DNA of 12,855 nt from Verrucomicrobiota bacterium (GTDB lineage: Bacteria; Verrucomicrobiota; Lentisphaeria; Victivallales; Victivallaceae), in the NCBI GenBank assembly GCA_023459755.1, contig JAEWSS010000286.1, positions 1 through 12,855 on the forward strand. Reading direction: 5' to 3'. The notes beneath the pieces were generated by a model. The model worked only from the letters and a program-made list of their open reading frames with translations. It was not told the origin of the DNA and made no database searches. Made by a program: the position numbers and the translations under genes. Positions within the stretch are counted from its first letter, which is position 1. Each line of letters begins with the position of its first letter. Below are positions 1 through 6,261 of this stretch, one piece after another.

Positions 1-260
1 TGACAGAGGGTTTTGATTTCAGCGACAACTCTCTTGAGGTGATCTTCGATCCCGGTTCAATGAGCTCCGGACAAACCAAAACCTTCGAGCTGATCGGTCT
101 GGATACCGAAACTCCGGACATTCTGTCGGTTCAGATTCTGACCCCATCCGGAACAGTGCTGGCCTCGATGGACTTTGGCGAGACCGTGTCCAGCGGTATT
201 TTCAGTTACGAGGTGGACAGCAGTACCGGCGGTATTGCCTTCAGCTGTACAAAACGCTGA
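1..260 (+). CDS. 3' end of a beta-rich protein of unknown function (partial)
   Basis: The open frame (codons beginning at base 3) enters from the left edge and ends with TGA at 258-260, leaving about 85 C-terminal residues. The sequence is rich in Ser, Thr, Gly and alternating hydrophobic residues (for example ILSVQILTPSGTVLASM), as in extracellular beta-sandwich or adhesin-like domains. It has no transmembrane segment and no sorting motif such as PEP-CTERM; it ends in CTKR. A GTG at 39 could serve as a start, but no good ribosome binding site is visible before it and the frame is open upstream, so this is most likely a truncated view of a larger gene. It is the only rightward gene in the window and is convergent with the pseudopilin gene. 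The family is not recognised. Confidence 0.6.
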   Translation, partial: TEGFDFSDNSLEVIFDPGSMSSGQTKTFELIGLDTETPDILSVQILTPSGTVLASMDFGETVSSGIFSYEVDSSTGGIAFSCTKR

Positions 261-273
261 GTTTCAAACCCAA

Positions 274-302
274 GTCGGCGGATATTTTCCGCCGGCTTGT
301 TT
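274..302 (+). terminator. Rho-independent terminator of the rightward gene
   Basis: A 9-bp G+C-rich stem (274-282 with 288-296, one G-U pair) closes a 5-base loop and is followed by TTGTTT. It begins 14 bases after the TGA of the rightward partial gene, which fits termination of that transcript. Confidence 0.7.
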
Positions 303-316
303 AACTACCTGGAAAA

Positions 317-356
317 CAAAAAAAGCGCGCCGGATTTCCGGCGCGCCATATTTTTG
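317..356. terminator. Bidirectional terminator between convergent genes
   Basis: A perfect stem of nine to ten base pairs (325-333 with 338-346, loop ATTT) is flanked by an A-run at 318-324 and a T-run at 351-355. The T-run serves rightward transcription as a second terminator. The A-run becomes a U-run on the minus strand, 24 bases after the stop of the pseudopilin gene, so it terminates that transcript too. Confidence 0.85.
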
Positions 357-369
357 TCTAAATCAACGA

Positions 370-1131
370 TCAGTCGTTTCCGTATTCCTCTTCAAGATCA
401 ATATTGCCGAACCCCTCATCCGTCATCACGTTGCGCAAAAATGACTGTTTATACAATCCGGCAAGGTCATTGCTGTCGCCCACATGACCGTCGGCATAGG
501 CAATATTGCCGATACCGTTGTGACGCCGATAAAGCCCGCCCCATGTCGGCGCCCCCTTCCGATAATACCAGTAGCACTGATTTCCAGTCGTCGGGTTGGT
601 GCTGTCGGCAAATTGACTGCCGTATACCGAATCCAGCAGCATGATATATGTCGATGCCGGAGCATTGTGCAGCTTGACAATACTGCACTCCTTCTGGGAT
701 GACGACGAATATTTTACGCTCTGTTCGCAGTTGTACTCTTCATAGTCCGGCAACGATTCAGAATCAAGGAAAACCGCGCCGTAGCACGCCTGAGCCGTGT
801 TTGCGTTGTCCGAGTCGATTCCTGACGGACAGTAGGTAATTTCACGCCCTCTTAAGGCAACCAGTTCGCTGATACCGAGATATTGCGGCATAGTGGAAAA
901 ACGAAACCACGGATCGGGGTATTGTCCGGGCCACGGCACCAGCATTGCCGCGCCTTTGTTGTCCTCGCCGTACATCATCATCGCCTGAGTGCTCTGGCGC
1001 AGATTGCCGACGCAGGATATCCGGTTCGCCATTTCCCTGGCCCGCGCCAGACTCGGCAGCAGCATTGACGCCAAAATCGCAATAATCGCGATCACCACCA
1101 ACAGCTCAATCAACGTAAAACGCAGCTTCAT
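370..1131 (-). CDS. Type II secretion/pilin-like protein with N-terminal methylation motif and H-X9-DG motif
   Basis: This 253-residue protein begins with a class III (prepilin) leader: MKLR, then [14 protein letters not shown] with the Glu five residues after the presumed cleavage site, then a hydrophobic helix. Near the C-terminus [14 protein letters not shown] contains the exact H-X9-DG spacing of the 'prepilin-type processing-associated H-X9-DG' family. Such proteins occur in very large paralogous sets in Lentisphaerota and Planctomycetes; their individual roles are mostly unknown, but they should be cleaved and N-methylated by a prepilin peptidase and sit in the cell envelope. The ATG at 1131 is preferred over an in-frame GTG at 1149 because AAAGGGTGG lies a few bases before it and the Met is four residues from the motif. 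The gene is isolated, with its own promoter and terminator. The family call is sure; the function is not. Confidence 0.9.
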   Translation of the reverse strand: MKLRFTLIELLVVIAIIAILASMLLPSLARAREMANRISCVGNLRQSTQAMMMYGEDNKGAAMLVPWPGQYPDPWFRFSTMPQYLGISELVALRGREITYCPSGIDSDNANTAQACYGAVFLDSESLPDYEEYNCEQSVKYSSSSQKECSIVKLHNAPASTYIMLLDSVYGSQFADSTNPTTGNQCYWYYRKGAPTWGGLYRRHNGIGNIAYADGHVGDSNDLAGLYKQSFLRNVMTDEGFGNIDLEEEYGND

Positions 1132-1175
1132 TATCAACCACCCTTTCACTGTCCGTTTTTCCTTGTTTGGACTTT

Positions 1176-1205
1176 ATAATAGCACACCTGACAACGCTTT
1201 GCCAA
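1176..1205 (-). promoter_or_regulatory. Sigma-70-type promoter of the pseudopilin gene
   Basis: On the minus strand TTGGCA (1205-1200) and TATTAT (1181-1176) are separated by 18 bases. This predicts a start near 1168-1170 and a 5' leader of about 40 bases before the ATG at 1131. It lies downstream of the ribosomal operon terminator, so the gene should be expressed independently. Confidence 0.6.
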
Positions 1206-1234
1206 CTTTAATACACTTTTTTTGCACTTTTTAT

Positions 1235-1272
1235 AAAAAAAAGCGGACTCCGTCATGAAAAACGGAGTCCGC
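1235..1272 (-). terminator. Terminator of the rpmJ-rplQ operon
   Basis: A perfect 10-bp stem (1243-1252 with 1263-1272, 10-base loop) is followed on the minus strand by an uninterrupted U-run (A8 at 1235-1242). It starts 29 bases after the rplQ stop. Confidence 0.9.
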
Positions 1273-1300
1273 GACCGTACTCAAAAAGTCAAGTCTGAAC

Positions 1301-1708
1301 TTATTCAGCCTTGGGAGCTTCGTCAGCCTTCGGCGCATCGGCCTCGACCCACTGAAGTATAGCCATTTCAGTGGCGTCGCCGATCCGCTTGCCAAGCTTG
1401 AGAATGCGAGTGTAGCCGCCGGCCCGTCCGGCAAACTTCGGAGCGATCTCCTCCACCAGTTTGCGAACCAGAGCCTTGCGCTCTTCGCCGCGGGTCTGAA
1501 GCCGGGCGATAAGCAGACGGCGATGATGCAGGGAATCGCTCTTGGCCATAGTGACCGTCTTTTCCGCCACGCGGCGGGCTTCCTTCGCCTTAACCAGCGA
1601 AGTGGTGATCTGTCCGTGTTCGATCAGGCTGCAAATCATGTTGGCCAGCATCGCGGAGCGATGGGCGCCGGAGCGGCCGATTTTGAAAGTATGTACGCGA
1701 TGACGCAT
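1301..1708 (-). CDS. rplQ: 50S ribosomal protein L17
   Basis: The 135-residue product is L17 of the large ribosomal subunit, which sits near the exit tunnel. It opens with MRHRVHTFKIGRSGAHRSAM and continues with the conserved stretch LANMICSLIEHGQITTSLVKAKE, and GGYTRILKLGKRIGD is in the C-terminal half. The length is close to the usual 120-135, with a short Ala/Glu/Lys-rich tail. The ATG follows the rpoA TAA stop directly, with no spacer; an AGGAGG ribosome binding site lies inside the last rpoA codons, so the two genes should be translationally coupled. It is the last gene of the operon and is followed by a strong terminator. Confidence 0.97.
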   Translation of the reverse strand: MRHRVHTFKIGRSGAHRSAMLANMICSLIEHGQITTSLVKAKEARRVAEKTVTMAKSDSLHHRRLLIARLQTRGEERKALVRKLVEEIAPKFAGRAGGYTRILKLGKRIGDATEMAILQWVEADAPKADEAPKAE

Positions 1709-2743
1709 TTATTTTTCCTCCTGCTGCGGCTTCTGTTCCTCACGCACCCGGGCGGACTCCCGCTCCAGCGCGTTGGAGAGGTTCTCAGACAGCTGCATAC
1801 CCAGCTCCAAGCCGAGTTTTTCGATTTTTTCTTTGATTTCGTCGAGCGATTTCTTGCCGAAATTACGGTATCTGAGCATCCGGGTTTCGGTCTTGGTGCA
1901 GAGTTCGCCGATCAGCTTGATCTCCGCGTTGTTCAGGCAGTTCATGGCGCGCACCGAAAGATCGAGCACGTCAACATCCTGGCTCAGAAGTTTGAAGAGA
2001 TGAAGTTCCTCTTCATTCATCATTTCCTTCACGTCCTTTTCAGCGGTCTGACCGCCGATAAAGACCTGAAGATGATCGCGGAGAATCCGGGCGGCCTGCT
2101 CAACCGCGTCCAGCGGAGCGATGCGGCCGTCGGTCCAGACCTCCAGTTCCAGCGAGTCCATCTCGGTCTCTTCGCCGACTCGCGCGGCGCCGACCTGATA
2201 GTTCACGCGGGTAACCGGGCTGAACAGGCAGTCCACCGGAAGCGTGCCGATGACTTGCGACGGCATCACTTTTTCGGCGGGAAGATAGCCTTTGCCCTTC
2301 ATGATGTCGATCTCGGCGCGGAACGGAAAGTCCTTGTCGAGCGTACAGATCACCTGGTCGGGGTTCAGAATCTCCACCGTTCCGTCGGTGACGATGTCTC
2401 CGGCGGTGACGGCTCCGGCCTTGTCTTTCCGGATCTCAAGCGTCTTGACGCTGTCGCTGAACAAGTTCAGCCGCACACACTTCAAATTCAGAATGATCTC
2501 GGCAACATCCTCGACCACGTGGGGCAGCGTCTGGAATTCATTGGTGGCGCCTTCAATGCGCACCGCGCAGATCGCCGCGCCTTCCAGACTTGAAAGCAGT
2601 ACCCGGCGCAAGCTGTTACCCAGCGTGTGACCGAACCCGCTCTGGAAAGGAGCTGCGATAAACTTCGCATAAGTATTGCTGTTTTCTCCCCCGTCGCCGA
2701 TAATAATGGAGTTGGGCATCGGGAATCCGGTTGCAGCAGTCAT
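1709..2743 (-). CDS. rpoA: DNA-directed RNA polymerase subunit alpha
   Basis: The 344-residue alpha subunit nucleates RNA polymerase assembly through its N-terminal domain and contacts UP elements and activators through its C-terminal domain. The dimerisation segment GFGHTLGNSLRRVLLSSLEG (about residues 36-55) is typical. The C-terminal domain keeps the DNA-contact residues at the same numbers as E. coli: R265, N268, C269, G296, K298, S299 and E302. A charged tail of about 28 residues (317-344) follows the domain and is longer than usual. The start has a good GGAGGTAAT ribosome binding site. It lies 86 bases after rpsK, a spacer that in many bacteria is filled by rpsD (S4); no S4 remnant is visible there. 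Confidence 0.98.
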   Translation of the reverse strand: MTAATGFPMPNSIIIGDGGENSNTYAKFIAAPFQSGFGHTLGNSLRRVLLSSLEGAAICAVRIEGATNEFQTLPHVVEDVAEIILNLKCVRLNLFSDSVKTLEIRKDKAGAVTAGDIVTDGTVEILNPDQVICTLDKDFPFRAEIDIMKGKGYLPAEKVMPSQVIGTLPVDCLFSPVTRVNYQVGAARVGEETEMDSLELEVWTDGRIAPLDAVEQAARILRDHLQVFIGGQTAEKDVKEMMNEEELHLFKLLSQDVDVLDLSVRAMNCLNNAEIKLIGELCTKTETRMLRYRNFGKKSLDEIKEKIEKLGLELGMQLSENLSNALERESARVREEQKPQQEEK

Positions 2744-2829
2744 TGTATTACCTCCAGAAATGGTTTATAGTCAAAAATTTCCGACTCTGGCATATAAATG
2801 CCGGTCCTCTCTCCTGAAACGGACAAGCG

Positions 2830-3282
2830 TTACACTCTCCGTCTTTTCGGGGGGCGGCAGCCGTTGTGCGGAACCGGGGTAATATCTTTGATCGCAATGA
2901 CTTCAATGCCGCTGGCAGCGATGCCGCGGACCGCGGATTCACGACCGGCGCCCGGCCCCTTGATCCGCACTTCCACTTCCTTCATTCCGAGAACCTGGGC
3001 CTTCTTCGCGGCGTCTCCGGCGATCACCTGAGCGGCATAAGCCGTGCTCTTGCGCGATCCCTTGAAACCGTTCTTGCCGCCGGTGCTCCAGCAAAGAACA
3101 TTGCCGTGCAGGTCGGTGAAGGTGACCTTGGTGTTATTGAAAGTGGCAAGCACATAGGCGATGCCGGACGGAATGTTCCGTCCATTCTTCGCGCGCTGCT
3201 TGATTTCGCGGGTCTCGACCGCGGCGCCTTCGGCGGGAGCGGCGGGCTCGGCCTGTACGTTCTGATTCAATTCTTCAGCCAT
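2830..3282 (-). CDS. rpsK: 30S ribosomal protein S11
   Basis: S11 is a platform protein of the small subunit next to the mRNA exit. The conserved body runs from about residue 36 ([19 protein letters not shown]) through [14 protein letters not shown] and [12 protein letters not shown] to the invariant C-terminus [17 protein letters not shown]. At 150 residues it is about 20 longer than E. coli S11 because of an Ala/Glu-rich N-terminal extension. The ATG is supported by AAGGA seven bases upstream, so the extension appears real; the next in-frame ATG lies deep inside the conserved body. It is 55 bases after rpsM and 86 before rpoA, on one transcript. Confidence 0.97.
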   Translation of the reverse strand: MAEELNQNVQAEPAAPAEGAAVETREIKQRAKNGRNIPSGIAYVLATFNNTKVTFTDLHGNVLCWSTGGKNGFKGSRKSTAYAAQVIAGDAAKKAQVLGMKEVEVRIKGPGAGRESAVRGIAASGIEVIAIKDITPVPHNGCRPPKRRRV

Positions 3283-3337
3283 ATTAAAATCCTTGAGTTT
3301 TATCTTTTTTCACGCTACTGTTCGCGGCAGCTCTCGA

Positions 3338-3739
3338 CTACTCGGTCTTGGCGGCCAGACGACGCTGAGTTTTGTCGCGGATGGCGCCGATCGTAATCTT
3401 CTTGCCCTTGCGGGTACGGGCGTTGGTCTTGGTGCGCTGTCCGCGAACCGGCAGACCGCGGCGATGGCGGATGCCGCGATAGCAGTTGATCTGCTGAAGA
3501 CGGCGGATGTCGGCGGAGATAACGCGACGCAGGTCGCCTTCCACCAGGATTTCGTTCTGAAGATATTTAGTGATAGCGGCGGTCTGCTCGGGGGTCAGCG
3601 CGCTGGCCTTGAGGCCCACGGGGATTCCGAGTTTCGTAATGATTTCCATGGCCTTGGCCGGCCCGATCCCGTAGATGTAGCGCAGGGAGTACTCGATGCG
3701 CTTGTTGCCGGGGATGTCAACACCGATGATTCGCGGCAT
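3338..3739 (-). CDS. rpsM: 30S ribosomal protein S13
   Basis: S13 sits in the head of the small subunit and bridges to L5 and to P-site tRNA. The 133-residue product begins MPRIIGVDIPGNKRIEYSLR and contains the helix-turn-helix-like segment IYGIGPAKAMEI, then RGIRHRRGLPVRGQRTKTNARTRKG-type basic sequence typical of the C-terminal tail that contacts tRNA. It has a GAGG motif about ten bases before the ATG. It follows rpmJ by 30 bases and precedes rpsK by 55 in the conserved order rpmJ-rpsM-rpsK-rpoA-rplQ. Confidence 0.98.
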   Translation of the reverse strand: MPRIIGVDIPGNKRIEYSLRYIYGIGPAKAMEIITKLGIPVGLKASALTPEQTAAITKYLQNEILVEGDLRRVISADIRRLQQINCYRGIRHRRGLPVRGQRTKTNARTRKGKKITIGAIRDKTQRRLAAKTE

Positions 3740-3769
3740 AGTATCTTATCCTCTTTTACTGTTATTGGG

Positions 3770-3886
3770 TTATCCCTGTCTCTGCTTATGGCGGGCGTTA
3801 CGCGAGCAAATGACGCGCACTACGCCTTTGCGCTTGATGATTTGGCAAAATTCGCATCTGCGTTTTACCGAGGCTCTCACTTTCAT
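3770..3886 (-). CDS. rpmJ: 50S ribosomal protein L36 (zinc-binding type)
   Basis: This 38-residue gene begins [20 protein letters not shown] and ends NARHKQRQG. It carries the zinc-binding residues of the classical C+ form of L36: C11, C14, C27 and H33. AGGAG lies eight bases before the ATG. L36 is the smallest large-subunit protein and commonly sits directly before rpsM, as here. It is the first gene of the operon; the 568 bases upstream hold no gene, so the leader and promoter of the ribosomal operon must lie there unless transcription reads through from 4455. Confidence 0.96.
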   Translation of the reverse strand: MKVRASVKRRCEFCQIIKRKGVVRVICSRNARHKQRQG

Positions 3887-3911
3887 GGCGACTTCTCCTA
3901 AAGTTTTACCC

Positions 3912-3925
3912 GCCGGAAAACCGGC
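3912..3925. other. Small hairpin upstream of rpmJ
   Basis: A 5-bp G+C stem (3912-3916 with 3921-3925) has a four-base loop and lies about 13 bases before the rpmJ ribosome binding site on the minus strand. It could shape the leader RNA. On the plus strand it is followed by ATATTTT, resembling a weak terminator, but no rightward transcript is evident there. Confidence 0.35.
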
Positions 3926-3989
3926 ATATTTTATGAAAACGACTATTTAATAACTGTTCCGTTGCCGACCGAATATTTTTTGCGCCGCA

Positions 3990-4190
3990 CCTGTCGGATT
4001 GTCTTTCATCCCGACAGCTGCCGGATTTGCTTTCCCCCCGCCACTTGCCGATTTTTGCATCGACGCCTGCCGGATTCGCTTTCCCCCGCCACTTGCCGAT
4101 TTTTTGATTCGACGCCTGCCGGATTCGCTTTCACCCCGTCACTTGCCGATTTTTTGATTCGACGCCTGCCGGATTTTCGGTCAACCCCGA
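3990..4190. repeat. 49-bp direct tandem repeat, about 3.5 copies plus a degenerate edge
   Basis: Near-identical units begin at 4013, 4062 and 4111 (49, 49 and 50 bases) and a partial unit at 4161. Each unit contains two related half-motifs, CTGCCGGATTCGCTTTC and CTTGCCGATTTTTTGATTC, so TGCCG(G)AT recurs at 4019, 4046, 4068, 4094, 4117, 4144 and 4167 with alternating spacing of about 27 and 22. A diverged copy (CTGTCGGATTG) begins near 3991. There are no spacers, so it is not CRISPR, and the units have no strong internal inverted repeat. Confidence 0.9.
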
Positions 4191-4288
4191 TTAAACGCGG
4201 ACGATGAGGATATGCGGACAATCGCCGCAATAACACCGCTCTCGTTTAAAACGAACAAAAGCCTCTGCCGCATCCGCCGGTCTTTCTT

Positions 4289-4324
4289 TCAAAAACCCTC
4301 GGCCGCAGCACAGCTTTTTTGCAT
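4289..4324 (-). other. Possible 11-codon leader ORF
   Basis: On the minus strand GGAGGGG (4334-4328) is followed, after ACA, by ATG and eleven codons reading MQKSCAAAEGF, then TGA. The ribosome binding site is one of the best in the window although nothing longer follows. It could be a translated leader peptide of the ribosomal operon, the remnant of a decayed gene, or chance. No run of a single regulatory amino acid is present, so classical amino-acid attenuation is not indicated. Confidence 0.3.
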
Positions 4325-4374
4325 TGTCCCCTCCACGAGCGGTGGAATAGCGATATGAAGAGAACCGCTTAAGT

Positions 4375-4408
4375 GCATATAATTTACATGCTTGAAACGC
4401 AATTGCAA
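4375..4408 (-). promoter_or_regulatory. Possible promoter with overlapping 17-bp palindrome and upstream A-tracts
   Basis: GCATATAATTTACATGC (4375-4391) is an imperfect palindrome with arms GCATxTAA/TTAxATGC. On the minus strand TTGCAA (4408-4403) and TAAATT (4386-4381) are separated by 16 bases, so the -10 would lie inside the palindrome. Directly upstream (4409-4438) are phased A/T tracts that resemble an UP element; alpha's UP-element residues are conserved in the rpoA encoded here. It could drive the ribosomal operon with a leader of almost 500 bases. The hexamers are only moderate matches. Confidence 0.35.
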
Positions 4409-4454
4409 TTTTTTTTTTAAAATTTTTTGCTTTTTTTTGCAGTCGTGCAGGAAA

Positions 4455-5111
4455 TCAACCGAAAACAACGCCGAACAGCAGTGCAGCGGAACCGAAAACC
4501 ACCGGAATTGAAAAATTGTCGTTCACCCTGAGCTGTTTTGCGAACAATTCCGCCAGCGCCGCCGCGCATACCGCCGGAACCGACGCAATATAAAGCAGTT
4601 CAGGCGCTTCCGCCAAACCGAGAAACAGCGCCGCGCCGCCATAACCAAAGACGACGAACGCCGCACAGCCCTCCCACGATTTGCCGTTGACCTTATGGCG
4701 GCCGAACCGCCGGCCGATCAGCGCCGCCGCGGTGTCGCCAACCAGCATCACCGCCAGTGACGGAGCCGCGACGGACACCGGAAAAAAAAGCAGCGCCAGC
4801 GATGAGGCGCCCAACACATAAGGCCCGCCGCTGACGATCCATTGCCCGGGCAACGGCTCCCGACGCAGCATTCCGCCGAAAATCATTTTATACAACGGAG
4901 CAATCACCGGAATCCCAAGAACATACAGCCGTTCAACAAACACACTCAGAACAAATAGAACCGCAAATGCGATGCACATTGACAACCGCCGGGATTCGCC
5001 GCACAGCACCATGGCCAGCGGCATCCATAACGAGCTTAAATGCACCAGTTTGCGCCGGACTTCCCCGGCGTAGGAGATCACTCCGCCGCCGGAATCGCCG
5101 GTGAGATTCAC
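4455..5111 (-). CDS. Dolichol/phytol kinase-like membrane protein (CTP-dependent lipid kinase/cytidylyltransferase superfamily)
   Basis: A 218-residue integral membrane protein with about six hydrophobic segments. The N-terminal GEVRRKLVHLSSLWMPL resembles the E(x)RRKxxH start of this family. GDTAAALIGRRFGRHK followed by GKSWEG (residues 125-148) and DNFSIP (198-203) are the signature blocks of the SEC59/DGK1/VTE5 group, which phosphorylate polyprenols, phytol or diacylglycerol with CTP, and are related to CdsA. The substrate cannot be told from sequence. The GTG start at 5111 overlaps the coaC stop by four bases (GTGA) and follows a GGAGGAG ribosome binding site, so it is coupled to coaC. 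It is the last gene of the cluster, with no strong terminator after it. Confidence 0.8.
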   Translation of the reverse strand: MNLTGDSGGGVISYAGEVRRKLVHLSSLWMPLAMVLCGESRRLSMCIAFAVLFVLSVFVERLYVLGIPVIAPLYKMIFGGMLRREPLPGQWIVSGGPYVLGASSLALLFFPVSVAAPSLAVMLVGDTAAALIGRRFGRHKVNGKSWEGCAAFVVFGYGGAALFLGLAEAPELLYIASVPAVCAAALAELFAKQLRVNDNFSIPVVFGSAALLFGVVFG

Positions 5112-5635
5112 AGCTCCTCCGCCCGCTTGAGGATGGTTTCCACCGAGGCCATCCGCCCCTTGCCGGGCGCACCGCAGGCAACGTGACCGAAGTCCGGTTC
5201 GACCACCACAACGCCATATTCGCGAAGCAGCGACAGGTTCCGAACGAACGCCGGCGACTCATACATCGCCGGATTCATCGCCGGAGCCGCCAGCACCGGT
5301 TTGCGGAAGGTGATAAGAAACGTTGAAAGCGCATCGTCGGCAATGCCGTTCGCCCATTTGCCGATGATGTTGCAGGTGGCGGGCGCAACGATGGCGATGT
5401 CGGCAGACTCGGCGAGGGCGACATGTTCCGGGCGCCAGTCCTGCACATTGAAGCAGTCCACCGTCACCGGGTTGCGGGATAACGTCATAAAGGTTAGAGG
5501 AGCAACAAGTTTGCAGGCATTTTCCGTCATAATGACATGGACGCTGCACCCCATCTGGGTAAGTTTACTGCACAAATCCGCGTACTTGTAGGCGGCGATG
5601 CCGCCGGTGACGCCGAGAACGATGTTTTTCTTCAT
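5108..5635 (-). CDS. coaC: Phosphopantothenoylcysteine decarboxylase, stand-alone (CoaC)
   Basis: This FMN flavoprotein decarboxylates 4'-phosphopantothenoylcysteine to 4'-phosphopantetheine in coenzyme A synthesis. Visible motifs are GVTGGIAAYK (8-17, phosphate binding), HVALAESADIAIVAPATCN with the catalytic H71, AAPAMNPAMY with N121, and the flexible flap ACGAPGKGRM with C154. These match His75, Asn125 and Cys158 of E. coli Dfp with a constant offset of four. At 175 residues it is only the CoaC half; the CoaB ligase domain usually fused to it is absent, and the frame ends cleanly into an unrelated gene. CoaB must be elsewhere or replaced. It lies 17 bases after gmk, a common neighbourhood, although rpoZ, often in between, is missing. 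The ATG has only a weak ribosome binding site. Confidence 0.93.
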   Translation of the reverse strand: MKKNIVLGVTGGIAAYKYADLCSKLTQMGCSVHVIMTENACKLVAPLTFMTLSRNPVTVDCFNVQDWRPEHVALAESADIAIVAPATCNIIGKWANGIADDALSTFLITFRKPVLAAPAMNPAMYESPAFVRNLSLLREYGVVVVEPDFGHVACGAPGKGRMASVETILKRAEEL

Positions 5636-5652
5636 TTAAGGATGATCCCAAC

Positions 5653-6261
5653 TTAAATTCTGCGCCGTTTGGTGCTGAGTTTGAATGACGCGATCAGGTC
5701 AAGCATTTCAGCCGACGCGGTTTTCAGGTCGTCATTCACCACGATATAGTCGTACTTGTCGGCGAATGACAGTTCAAATTTCGCCTTGCCGATGCGCTGT
5801 TCGATCTGTTCGGCGGAGTCGGTCGCCCGGCCGCGCAGACGGCCTTCCAGCACCTCGAACGACGGCGGCGCGATGAAGACAAATTCGCAGACCGCGGCCA
5901 ACATCGGATCGCTCATGCAGGCGCGGCGGATCTGCATGGCGCCCTGAACGTCGATATCGAGAAACACGTCGTCGCCGCGCACAACCGGTTCAAGCAGCTG
6001 GCTTTTCAGCGTTCCGTAAAAGTTGCTGAACACCTCGGCGTATTCGACGAATTCGCCGGCGGCGATCCGCCGTTCAAATTCGGCGCGCTCCAGAAAAAAA
6101 TATTCAACGCCGTCCCGTTCGCCGCCGCGCGGACCGCGGGTGGTGCATGAAATCGAAAACGCGAGGTGCGGCAGCGACTCCCGAACCAGTCCGCACAAAG
6201 TTGACTTACCCACGCCGCTCGGTCCGGAAACAATAACCGCGGTGCCGTAAAGCTGTTTCAT
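5653..6261 (-). CDS. gmk: Guanylate kinase
   Basis: Converts GMP to GDP with ATP in the cytoplasm. The 202-residue product shows the P-loop GPSGVGKS (13-20), the GMP-binding block TTRGPRGGERDGVEYFF (40-56), FYGT (81-84) and LDIDVQGA (101-108), followed by the Arg-rich lid. The length is normal for the family. The frame is open for 41 more codons upstream, but the ATG at 6261 is chosen: it overlaps the stop of the YkgJ-like gene as ATGA, follows GGGAG, and puts the P-loop at the usual distance from the N-terminus. It is co-transcribed with the cysteine-cluster gene upstream and coaC downstream. Confidence 0.96.
   Translation of the reverse strand: MKQLYGTAVIVSGPSGVGKSTLCGLVRESLPHLAFSISCTTRGPRGGERDGVEYFFLERAEFERRIAAGEFVEYAEVFSNFYGTLKSQLLEPVVRGDDVFLDIDVQGAMQIRRACMSDPMLAAVCEFVFIAPPSFEVLEGRLRGRATDSAEQIEQRIGKAKFELSFADKYDYIVVNDDLKTASAEMLDLIASFKLSTKRRRI

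Larger units (their letters stand above)
3887..4454 (-). other. 568-base gene-free leader region of the ribosomal operon
   Basis: No protein-coding gene can be supported. Reading on the minus strand toward rpmJ the region holds, in order: A/T tracts (4409-4438), a possible promoter and palindrome (4375-4408), an 11-codon ORF with a strong ribosome binding site (4324-4289), a 49-bp tandem repeat (about 3990-4190), and a small hairpin (3912-3925) just before the rpmJ ribosome binding site. Two longer open frames cross the repeat, on opposite strands, but the 49-bp unit is not a multiple of three, so successive units are read in different frames; they are not convincing genes. No good terminator follows the 4455 gene, so read-through into rpmJ is possible. 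Confidence 0.6.

Noticed and set aside
1190..1206. Sigma-54 promoter before the pseudopilin gene (TGGCA and TTGT on the minus strand)
   Set aside because: The GG to GT distance is one base short, the -12 GC is missing, and a sigma-70 promoter using the same bases fits better.
1523..2593. Long rightward open frame of 356 codons opposite rplQ and rpoA
   Set aside because: It is the antisense shadow of two certain genes in high G+C DNA, with no family features of its own.
3990..4190. CRISPR array
   Set aside because: The copies are directly contiguous, without unique spacers, and no cas gene is present.
3962..4236. Two open frames of about 76-81 codons on opposite strands across the 49-bp repeat
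   Set aside because: The unit length is not a multiple of three, so copies are read in different frames; composition is unlike the neighbours and no ribosome binding site supports either frame.
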